64,000 nt of DNA. Origin: Chloroflexota bacterium (GTDB lineage: Bacteria; Chloroflexota; Anaerolineae; UBA2200). A program made the position numbers and the translations under genes. The notes under the pieces were generated by a model. That model saw nothing but the letters and a program-made list of their open reading frames with translations. It was not told the DNA's origin and did not search any database. The stretch covers positions 26,905 to 90,904 of the forward strand of contig JAUWJD010000010.1 in assembly GCA_030607875.1 (NCBI GenBank), read 5' to 3'. Shown one piece after another: positions 10,731-17,755 of the stretch (position 1 is its first letter; every line of letters begins with the position of its first letter).

Positions 10731-10744
10731 CGCTCCGACGGGGG

Positions 10745-10846
10745 CCCTACGGCGGACAAACGGATGCCATGCTTATCCGTTTATCCGATTCACATCCGTT
10801 GACAGACTGTTGCCTCCACCACCCCAATCTCTTCTTCCGTCAGCCC
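10745..10846 (-). pseudogene. Fossil of a methylase C-terminus
   Basis: Minus-strand reading of 10808-10846 gives GLTEEEIGVVEATV, closely matching the C-terminal GLTEEEIEIIEAST of the intact restriction-methylation protein ending at 14112. No upstream coding continuity remains. Past it comes the motif ATCCGTTTATCCGATTCACA, which also follows the similar fossil at 12561. The rest of the spacer 10424-10904 holds repeat B and a strong 10-bp hairpin at 10472-10499 without a U run. Confidence 0.65.
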
Positions 10847-10904
10847 ACCTCCCGCCCCGCTGGCCCTTTGTGAGGCACTTTCGGCTCACTTCCGCAGAGC
10901 CGCA

Positions 10905-11138
10905 TTAGTTGCACAAGTCTCTTATGAAAGCAATGTCATGTATCTCTGTGTCAAGCAGGGCGTTCTCGTTCCGCCTGATCTGGTTGAGTATGGAGCACAT
11001 GTCCTTTTCCACAATTGCTATGCAACAGTAGGGAATCGATCCGATGTGGTGAAGATCCTCGAAATCCGACGATTTAGGCTCTCGTTCCTGAAAGTACCCC
11101 TTGATCCTCCGTTGGTCTGCTTTCTTGAGTGCGCTCAT
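10905..11138 (-). CDS. Small hypothetical protein downstream of the formyltransferase
   Basis: A 77-codon open frame starting 24 bases after the formyltransferase stop on the same strand, beginning MSALKKADQRRIKGYF. It is acidic/basic mixed, has two adjacent cysteines (PYCCIAIVEKD) and no membrane segment. The ribosome binding site is weak (GAGCAAGAG). Base composition is lower in GC than surrounding DNA, like the formyltransferase, so the two may have arrived together. Not recognised. It could be a genuine small gene, or the decayed N-terminus of a longer one. Confidence 0.35.
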   Translation of the reverse strand: MSALKKADQRRIKGYFQEREPKSSDFEDLHHIGSIPYCCIAIVEKDMCSILNQIRRNENALLDTEIHDIAFIRDLCN

Positions 11139-11162
11139 AAAAACTCTTGCTCATTGCTGGTA

Positions 11163-12083
11163 TCATTTATCGAACACGTCTCCGGCGCTCAGCCCCTGTT
11201 CAGCCGCAAATTCGGCCGCAGGTACTTTTCTACCTTTAGCCGGCCTGATTTTGCCTACCACGAGCTTTGCTCCTGAAACGGCTACGTGAATCCCTTTATC
11301 GTCAATGGCAAGAATCGTTCCTGGAGCTTTAGCGGTACTCTCCTCGATCAGCTTTGCTCCATAGAAACGAACCTTTTTACCTTTCAATAAAGCAAATGCG
11401 CCGGGTTGAGGGTCACAGCCGCGCACCAAATTGTAGAGTTCCCTAACCGGCTTGTCCCAATCAATGCCTGCAACTCGGTCATCGCAGGGAGGTTCATAGG
11501 TGGCACCTGCTTCATCCTGGGGTATTTTTGGAGCCTTGTCTGCTTTGATAAGGTCGATCGATTCGAGAATTGCATCAACCCCCATGGGAAAAAGGTAGTT
11601 ATAATAGAGGGAAGCGGTGGTGTCATCCGGACCGATGTCGATCTCTTTCTGAAGGAGAATAGGCCCGGTATCTATACCAGCGTCCGGCCAGAAAATAGTG
11701 AGTCCGGTTCGGGTATCTCCCATGATTACAGCCCAGTTAATGGCACTGGCGCCACGATGGCGAGGAAGAATGGAGGGATGATAATTGATTGTCCCGAGAG
11801 TAGGGACTCTAAAAAAGCGCGCCGGAATAATATCAGTGACAAACGCCATTACGGTCAGATCAGGCTGGAGCGCCTTGTACTCGGCAAAAACACGATCATC
11901 TTTGTATGTTACTGGTTGAAAAACCTTAATCTCTTTGGATACCGCCATATCCTTGAGCGGATCAGTCCAGCCCCCCGGTCTATCCGGCGGAGCATAAACT
12001 GCCACTACGTTTTTTTCCCTTTCCAACAGACGCTCTAAAACCTTTGCCCCAAATGCCGCTTGGCCAATCAGTAGGATACGCAT
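11163..12083 (-). CDS. Formyltransferase-family protein (Fmt/FTHFDH-like)
   Basis: A 306-residue protein with the formyl transferase N-terminal fold. The motif NYHPSILPRHRGASAI (around 99-114) supplies the Asn and His of the active site, and D in FWPDAGIDTGP the third residue. A C-terminal Fmt_C-like domain follows (about 200-300). Substrate is uncertain: it differs from housekeeping Fmt enough that a role in modifying a sugar nucleotide or small molecule, or a FTHFDH-like hydrolase, is possible. Start ATG follows AAGGAGGTG. Its DNA is visibly AT-richer than the neighbours, suggesting transfer. A TTTGAAA-N8-TTTCAAA dyad lies 32-53 bases upstream. Confidence 0.8.
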   Translation of the reverse strand: MRILLIGQAAFGAKVLERLLEREKNVVAVYAPPDRPGGWTDPLKDMAVSKEIKVFQPVTYKDDRVFAEYKALQPDLTVMAFVTDIIPARFFRVPTLGTINYHPSILPRHRGASAINWAVIMGDTRTGLTIFWPDAGIDTGPILLQKEIDIGPDDTTASLYYNYLFPMGVDAILESIDLIKADKAPKIPQDEAGATYEPPCDDRVAGIDWDKPVRELYNLVRGCDPQPGAFALLKGKKVRFYGAKLIEESTAKAPGTILAIDDKGIHVAVSGAKLVVGKIRPAKGRKVPAAEFAAEQGLSAGDVFDK

Positions 12084-12114
12084 ACTTCACCTCCTTTAAT
12101 GCTTAGTTCCGTTC

Positions 12115-12136
12115 TTTGAAACAAATCGATTTCAAA
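12115..12136 (-). promoter_or_regulatory. Inverted repeat upstream of the formyltransferase gene
   Basis: TTTGAAA and TTTCAAA form perfect 7-bp arms around 8 bases, within the promoter region of the minus-strand formyltransferase. The size fits an operator for a dimeric regulator. No regulator gene is adjacent. Confidence 0.45.
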
Positions 12137-12165
12137 CCTACCCACAACCTGCGGGAGGGTCTACT

Positions 12166-12335
12166 CTAGGCGTAGATGACGTACTCCGCGGGCGGGATGC
12201 GTGGATGGGTGTGGAACTTGAGCACAGTGGCCTCACCTTGTTGGGCTTTGCTGGCAACGAGTCCACTCAACTTGCACTGGCTGCTTGACGGCGACAAGCT
12301 GAACCAGATAGTTAGACGGCGCCAATCTTCACGAG
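12166..12335 (-). pseudogene. Possible protein remnant without a start codon
   Basis: The minus strand has an open frame of about 55 codons ending at TAG 12166-12168, with a protein-like C-terminus (LKFHTHPRIPPAEYVIYA). There is no ATG and no ribosome binding site. It may be the end of a decayed gene. Not recognised; the composition argument is weak. Confidence 0.25.
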
Positions 12336-12392
12336 GTCACTCACCGATGATCTTGACCAGGGCACGCGCATGCGGAGATCGCCCGTTGGTCG

Positions 12393-12422
12393 CAACTCAT
12401 ACACTAGCCCATCAATCTGCGC
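12393..12422 (-). pseudogene. Fossil of a methylase near-C-terminal segment
   Basis: Minus-strand translation gives AQIDGLVYEL, matching AEIDALVYEL near the end of the intact methylase at 14112. The flanking reading frame departs at once. Together with 12561-12620 it suggests at least two broken copies here. Confidence 0.6.
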
Positions 12423-12560
12423 GCTCGCTGAATCACTGAGGACACTGAAGCCCCTTCGCAGCCGTGAGCAACTGTCAACGGATGCCTCCGGCCAATCGGA
12501 TAAGCGGATAAGCACGCGACGGCGCGTACTGTCATCCGTTTGTCCGATTCCCATCCGTTG

Positions 12561-12620
12561 TCAGACCGTTGCCTCCACCGCCGCAATCTTCTCCTCCGTC
12601 AGCCTATGCAACTCGTACAT
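12561..12620 (-). pseudogene. Fossil of a methylase C-terminus with intact stop
   Basis: A 19-codon minus-strand reading MYELHRLTEEKIAAVEATV then TGA. It aligns with YELYGLTEEEIEIIEAST at the end of the intact gene. Downstream lies the same CATCCGTT...CCGATT motif as at 10.8 kb. It lies 40 bases past the stop of the YbjN-domain gene, i.e. beyond the present operon end. Confidence 0.7.
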
Positions 12621-12660
12621 GTTGAAGCTTGAGGTGGGTTGCAGGTTGCGGGCTGTGGGG

Positions 12661-14067
12661 TCATAGCTCAATGTGTACATCCTCAGCCAAGCGGTGTAGG
12701 ACTTTCAGCAGGCTTCTAGCCTCCTTGGCCGTAAACTCCTCGCTCATTGGGATCCGGGCGCCCGACTTGTGAACACTAAACCCAGGAATCTGTGCGACGG
12801 TCTGTTCGTAGCGGCGCCGGGCTTCAAGGTGAGCATCGAAGTAGTAGGTCAGAGGATAAAAGAGTTCAATCCGCGCCCTACGTTTCTTCTGGGGACCGTA
12901 GAGAGTGCAAAGCGCGAAGGTGTGACCGCCAACCGTCAGTCGGAGATAGACACGATCTGGCTTGTTGGTATAGAACTTCTGCCCTGCGTCGTACCAGGCC
13001 TGGATGAGCTTGATGTAAACCTCCTGCACGGCCGGTGGACACGCTGTGAGCAGGGCATGGATGTTGCGTTGTGTCGCTTTGCCTACTTTGAGCTTAAGGC
13101 CCCATGTCTCCTTCAGATCCGGCAGCGGTTCTGGCTTCGGCGGGACCGCGCGCTGCAGGGCCTTTTCCAGGCACACCAGCGCATCCAGTAGTTGGTCGGC
13201 CATCGTCTCCGTGAAGCTCTCATCCACGGGCAAGTGCGCAGAGCTTTCGGTCGTCTTGAAGCGCTTGGGACGGGGTATCGCTTGCTTGAACCCTGCCGCA
13301 TCCTCCGACCGTACGCCCCACTTGCGCTCCAAGGAGTCCCAGCCGACAGTGACTAGCGGGCCGGCGGAAGCATACCCGATCAGCGCGGCCAGCGTTTCCT
13401 CCCCTGCCGATTTGCTCCGCAGGCCCATATTACCTTTGCCGGTGTCCACGATACCCTTCCGCGCCACCCATCCTTCCATCAAACACTTGAAAATGGCCTG
13501 AGTGTGCGTATCACATAAGCGGAGCACGTCCAGAACGCCCAGCCAGGTTGCATTGTCCATCTTGATCTGGGGCATAGCGATCTCAAATGCGCTTTGCAGG
13601 TGCTCATCCAGGGTATCCGCGGCCATCATCACCATTCGGATAGCGTCGAGCACCTCCTCCAGATCCAAGCCATGGATGGGACGCACGAATGAGAGGATGA
13701 CCAGATCATCCTCAAGCGAGTACCGCGCCATACCTGTCTCATGATGGTTAAGCTGCAGCAAGGTCTCGAACAACTGTGCTCGTAGCCGTGGGTCTTCTGG
13801 TGCCCGCAAGATGGGCGACCACACCGCCAGGAAGTGGAGGCCCGGTCCCCACTCAATAACGTTAATCAGGCCATGTGCAGTCCCTAACCTCAGATGGCGC
13901 CACCCTTCCGGGTCGGTAGTCTCTTGAGGATCAACTCCGAGATTCGAAAGGGCCTGGTTGACCATTGCCTGGGCCTCGGACGGCGAAGGGTAACTGGGAT
14001 GAACAGGCGGTTTTCGACTGTAGGCGTTATCGAACCAATGTGCTCTGCGATTCTTGTCGGCAGACAT
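12661..14067 (-). CDS. YbjN-domain protein, partner of the restriction-methylation gene
   Basis: A 468-residue soluble protein. Residues about 28-165 resemble the YbjN / type III secretion chaperone-like fold (DPEGWRHLRLGTAHGLINVIEW, then LEEVLDAIRMV), split by roughly 20-residue helices. The C-terminal 150 residues (KPDRVYLRLTVGGHTFALCTLYG and following) form an unrecognised alpha/beta domain, and the middle part is also unassigned. It starts 44 bases after the restriction-methylation gene and is probably translated from the same message, with AGGAGAG before the ATG. A role as accessory, chaperone or specificity factor for that enzyme is inference from the pairing. Confidence 0.6.
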   Translation of the reverse strand: MSADKNRRAHWFDNAYSRKPPVHPSYPSPSEAQAMVNQALSNLGVDPQETTDPEGWRHLRLGTAHGLINVIEWGPGLHFLAVWSPILRAPEDPRLRAQLFETLLQLNHHETGMARYSLEDDLVILSFVRPIHGLDLEEVLDAIRMVMMAADTLDEHLQSAFEIAMPQIKMDNATWLGVLDVLRLCDTHTQAIFKCLMEGWVARKGIVDTGKGNMGLRSKSAGEETLAALIGYASAGPLVTVGWDSLERKWGVRSEDAAGFKQAIPRPKRFKTTESSAHLPVDESFTETMADQLLDALVCLEKALQRAVPPKPEPLPDLKETWGLKLKVGKATQRNIHALLTACPPAVQEVYIKLIQAWYDAGQKFYTNKPDRVYLRLTVGGHTFALCTLYGPQKKRRARIELFYPLTYYFDAHLEARRRYEQTVAQIPGFSVHKSGARIPMSEEFTAKEARSLLKVLHRLAEDVHIEL

Positions 14068-14111
14068 AGCACTCTCCTTTCATTCAATAGTTCGGACGGT
14101 TTGCGAGATCG

Positions 14112-16916
14112 TTATGTGCTTGCCTCAATAATCTCGATTTCTTCCTCCGTCAACCCATACAACTCATACACGAGCGCATCAATCTCGGCGTCGAGCCGCT
14201 CAATGCGGCGGGCCAGGTCGTGGCGGCGGTCCTCTTTGAGCGCCTCGGCCTCAGCGTGCTCCTTTTGCAGGCGCAGCATCTCCTCCACCATCTCCACCAT
14301 CCTGTCATGCCACGCCACGTCCGCCGGGTCGTCGAAATTGATGCGACGGATAGGGAGATGGCGTATCAGGCTTGGATACACGTGCAGGCCTCCGCCCATC
14401 ATGATCCAGAAGCAGAAGTTGGCCAGACGGCCATTCAGAACACCGAGCAAGTATCGCAGGTCATAGCGCTCTGCGTGCTCAGGAACCTCAGGGCGTTTGA
14501 CATTCAGACGCGCTTTCACACCCTCCAACTTCTCCCATTTCACGCACAGACTCACGGTATCGTTTGTGAAAAATCCCTGTTCATCATACACTGCCATCAA
14601 GCCTTCCACACCAGAAATGTTGCGGACGATAAGCTTGGGGCGCTCAAATAGTTCGGGGAACTTCGGCCGGTGCATTTCCTCTGGCTGATAAGAGAGGTAT
14701 CTTCCCCGCCACGTCAGCAAGTATCTGTCGATCTCTTTGCCCTCGATATACTTCTGGCAACGACTATCCAGTTTGTGGCTGTGTATCAAGGCGTCCTTTG
14801 AGCGCCCCGTATCAGGATGGTGCGGCACAGCACCTATAACGGCATAGCACAGCTCACCCAGGCGTAGGCTTGCTTGCTCAACCTTGTGCATGATATCAAG
14901 ATTGGCTCTACGCAACCCCAAGCGATACATATTGTTCGGAGTCGTTTCAAACGCGGCTTGTGGAATGACGTATCCCTGTGAATTATCCATGGGCTCATCA
15001 AGGTCATCAGGTCTCAAAACAAGAATGTCATTGTCTTGGCGCCTCTTGCTGTCTGCTTCCTTCCGGACAACGATGATGCAAGTTGAGACCGTAGCCTCTT
15101 GGAAGACCCTGAAATCCGATAGGTCAACAATGCATTCAATAGCGGTCGACTTGAGCAGAAACTGGCGGAGTCTCATAGCATAATTCTGGCTCAGTAGAGC
15201 GTCAGGAACAATAAAGCCCAGCCGTCCTCCCTGTCTCAAGAGCTTAACTGCCCGCTCAACGAACATGATGAAGATGTCAAAGCGCCCGTATATGACATCG
15301 AATTGGTCCGATTTCTGCCAGTAGACTCGCTCATCCTTGGCCATTCGTTCGGCACGCACATAGGGCGGATTGCCCACAATCACATCAAACCCGCCCCGCT
15401 CCATGATTGTGGGGAAACGTTCCTCCCAGTTGAAGGGGCGCTTGTCGCGCCAATCGGGGCCCAAGGCGGCCTCCAGCTCCTGCGGTGTGCCGCTGATCAG
15501 GCTGTTGCCCTGGCGGACATTGGCCAGCTCCGGCAGCCGCTCTCGCTGGTTCACTGCCTTCAACAGCAGATTCAGCCGTGCTATCTGCACCGCCTGGGCG
15601 TCCAGGTCGACACCGTACAGGTTGCCGGTCAGGATCTCCATGCGCCGGGCAAAGTCGTGCGTATCCCCGGCGGCACTGGCGGCATTTTGCCCGCGCACAC
15701 CCGCCAGGTAGCGGTCCAGCACGTCAAAGGCCTCGATGAGGAAGGAGCCGGAGCCGCAGGCCATGTCCAGCACCTTTACCTGGCGGGCCTGCTGGTAGTC
15801 CGTCTCCTCCAGAAAGCGGCCCAGCGTCTGCTCGACGATGTAGCGCACCACGAACTGGGGCGTGTAGTAGATGCCATGCGCCTTGCGCTTGGCCCGCTTG
15901 CTGACCACCACCTTGCCTTCGGGGTCCTGCGCCACGTAGCCCAGGTATTGCTCGTAGATGGCGCCCAGGACATCCGCATCGATGGCGTTAAAGTCGTAAA
16001 AGCCGTAGCCGCCTGGCACGTCGTACAGCCCGTCGATCACCGCCTCGAACGGGGTCGGCTCGCTCTCCAAGTCCTCGCACAGATGCGGGGCGAAGAGGCG
16101 GGTGTCGTAGGCCGCGTCGAACTCGCGGAAGAGCGCGTTCAGTTCGGCTGCCAGGTCGCGTTTGCGTCCCCCGTCGCGCCACTCCCGCACCAGCGACTGC
16201 AGGCGATTGGGCTCGATCTCACGATCCTCTACCGTGCGCATAAAGATCAGGCGGTCGAGGATGCGCTGCACCGCCTGATCAATCTGCTCGATGGGCCGCT
16301 GGGGGTTGTATGCCCGCAGCGTCCGGAACAGCTCGCGACGCCATTGAGTGAGGTCGGCAAGCAGCAGCCGGTTGACCACGGTCCGTTTGACCTTCTTGCC
16401 CACCGCCTCGGCGGCCCGGTCCAGCGCCCCCTCCTCCATCGCCGGGCGGGAGAGCAGCCACAAGTCGTCGAAGCGGTCCAGATACTGCTCCCAGGCGAGG
16501 TCCTTGAAGATGGCGCGGGCGGGCATGGCCTCCTGCCACTCGGCGTTAAAGATCTTGAGTCCCTCAAAGTCGGAGAGGACGGCCCAGGTGACGCCTTTGA
16601 GCCAGGCGTAGTTGATGGCCTGCCGTGCCCAGCGGGGATCTTCCAGGTCAGCCGGGATCCTCTTGGTCTCCAGGAAAAAGCGGGGGATGCCCCGGATGCG
16701 AAAGCAGAAGTCCACGAAACCGCGCGATACCTTCTCCTCGGGACTGACCTCGCGGGTGTCCTCAGTATTCCAGCCCAAAGCACGAAAAAGGGGCAGTATG
16801 AACCCCTGCCGGGTGGCGGCCTCGTTATAGCGCTTGCGGTTGCGAGCGCTGAGACGGGAGAACTTGGCTACCAGTTGCTCGACCTCAGCTTTGGCCTTGG
16901 CATAGGATACAGCCAC
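14112..16916 (-). CDS. Type IIG-like restriction endonuclease / adenine-N6 methyltransferase
   Basis: A 934-residue fused restriction-modification protein. The N-terminal nuclease shows D69 and ETK (E83, K85) spaced as in PD-(D/E)XK enzymes. The methylase domain has the SAM motif DMACGSGSF near 382 and the catalytic NPPY near 514, followed by a TaqI-like target recognition region (YIEGKEIDRYLL) and a coiled-coil tail. It would cut and methylate DNA by itself, using one specificity domain. GTG 16916 is chosen because AGGAGG precedes it and the -10 box at 16952 would place an earlier GTG (16949) outside the message. The YbjN-domain gene follows. Confidence 0.9.
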   Translation of the reverse strand: MAVSYAKAKAEVEQLVAKFSRLSARNRKRYNEAATRQGFILPLFRALGWNTEDTREVSPEEKVSRGFVDFCFRIRGIPRFFLETKRIPADLEDPRWARQAINYAWLKGVTWAVLSDFEGLKIFNAEWQEAMPARAIFKDLAWEQYLDRFDDLWLLSRPAMEEGALDRAAEAVGKKVKRTVVNRLLLADLTQWRRELFRTLRAYNPQRPIEQIDQAVQRILDRLIFMRTVEDREIEPNRLQSLVREWRDGGRKRDLAAELNALFREFDAAYDTRLFAPHLCEDLESEPTPFEAVIDGLYDVPGGYGFYDFNAIDADVLGAIYEQYLGYVAQDPEGKVVVSKRAKRKAHGIYYTPQFVVRYIVEQTLGRFLEETDYQQARQVKVLDMACGSGSFLIEAFDVLDRYLAGVRGQNAASAAGDTHDFARRMEILTGNLYGVDLDAQAVQIARLNLLLKAVNQRERLPELANVRQGNSLISGTPQELEAALGPDWRDKRPFNWEERFPTIMERGGFDVIVGNPPYVRAERMAKDERVYWQKSDQFDVIYGRFDIFIMFVERAVKLLRQGGRLGFIVPDALLSQNYAMRLRQFLLKSTAIECIVDLSDFRVFQEATVSTCIIVVRKEADSKRRQDNDILVLRPDDLDEPMDNSQGYVIPQAAFETTPNNMYRLGLRRANLDIMHKVEQASLRLGELCYAVIGAVPHHPDTGRSKDALIHSHKLDSRCQKYIEGKEIDRYLLTWRGRYLSYQPEEMHRPKFPELFERPKLIVRNISGVEGLMAVYDEQGFFTNDTVSLCVKWEKLEGVKARLNVKRPEVPEHAERYDLRYLLGVLNGRLANFCFWIMMGGGLHVYPSLIRHLPIRRINFDDPADVAWHDRMVEMVEEMLRLQKEHAEAEALKEDRRHDLARRIERLDAEIDALVYELYGLTEEEIEIIEAST

Positions 16917-16951
16917 AATGCTTTCCTCCTGTTCATCCTGGCTCTCCACTC

Positions 16952-16957
16952 ATTATA
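16952..16957 (-). promoter_or_regulatory. -10 box of the restriction-modification operon
   Basis: TATAAT on the minus strand, 36 bases before the GTG start and with no strong -35 (TTAGCA-like at 17-18 bases). It implies a leader of about 29 bases and decides between two candidate start codons. Confidence 0.5.
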
Positions 16958-17375
16958 CTGCTTGGTGTGCCAATTGCTAAACCGGTTCGGCTCGACGGTC
17001 ACACGACAATGACTGCGTGAGTTCAACAATGGGCGCAGCACCCTGTAATGGCGAGAAACAGACAACGCAAGTGGATGGAGCCTGCTGTCTGACGGCCGGG
17101 GAGATTCTTTGTTGCACTGGGAGCGACAATAGTCGGACTCTGCAACAACCCTGCATCTTGCACCCGTGATTTGACGAAATAGAACATTTGTGCTACACTC
17201 CGACCTATGACAACTTGCAGCAAACCAACCACAATCCCATTCGCCGCCACCACCCACTACCCGCCATCCGCAATCCCTTGGCTTTTTTTCGGCAAACGAA
17301 CCCATTTTTCACAAGTGTGCATCGTCCCCAATCACCCAGCTACCCACTACCCATGCCCCATCCCAAGACCGTTAC

Positions 17376-17439
17376 TGCGAAGCGTCTCGCCGCGGTCTGG
17401 CGAGGCTGCGAAGCGTCTCGCCCGGCAGGTTGGCGAGGC
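17376..17439 (+). repeat. Two-unit hairpin repeat in the spacer before the Asp-box gene
   Basis: Two copies of TGCGAAGCGTCTCGCC...GGCGAGGC, 31-33 bases each. Each folds as CTCGCC/GGCGAG with a different 7- to 9-base loop. The stem core matches units at 63808. The 839-base spacer 16917-17755 holds no gene; it also has a short degenerate run of CACAGAG/CACTGAG at 17571-17612. Confidence 0.8.
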
Positions 17440-17706
17440 CAGTAAACAGCTTGCCGCCAACCGCCGCAGCGCCCCTGGCTTGGGCCTGGCAGGTCGAGAA
17501 CTGCCCTGGAGACTCTGGAGTTGACCCACAAGTCGCAAATCGAGCATATTGGCGGCTTTTCTTCCACCCCAGAGAGCACAGCGCACAGAGCACACTGAGC
17601 ACACTGAGCGCACAGAGAAGGCCTTGGGATGGTCAAGCCTTCTCCACTTCCTGAATGAAGGATACACTACCCAAGGTCGCGTTGGCTTCCGCTTACCGTG
17701 ATTGTG

Positions 17707-17715
17707 TGGTATAAT
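17707..17715 (+). promoter_or_regulatory. Extended -10 promoter for the Asp-box protein gene
   Basis: TGGTATAAT matches the extended -10 consensus (TGnTATAAT). It lies 41 bases before the ATG; GAGGTGAT between them is the ribosome binding site. No good -35 is needed for this class. Confidence 0.65.
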
Positions 17716-17755
17716 TGACAGTAAGCAGTCATCTTACCCCACGAGGTGATCCACT

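Noticed and set aside
9575..10759. 394-codon minus-strand frame opposite the membrane/HEAT gene
   Set aside because: Antisense shadow that also runs through repeat B and noncoding DNA.
15303..17012. 569-codon plus-strand frame opposite the restriction-methylation gene
   Set aside because: It is an antisense shadow of a strong GC-rich coding gene; no binding site and no protein-like motif.
16950..17755. Several open frames in the spacer before the Asp-box gene
   Set aside because: All lie in repeat-rich DNA, overlap each other on both strands and lack start signals.
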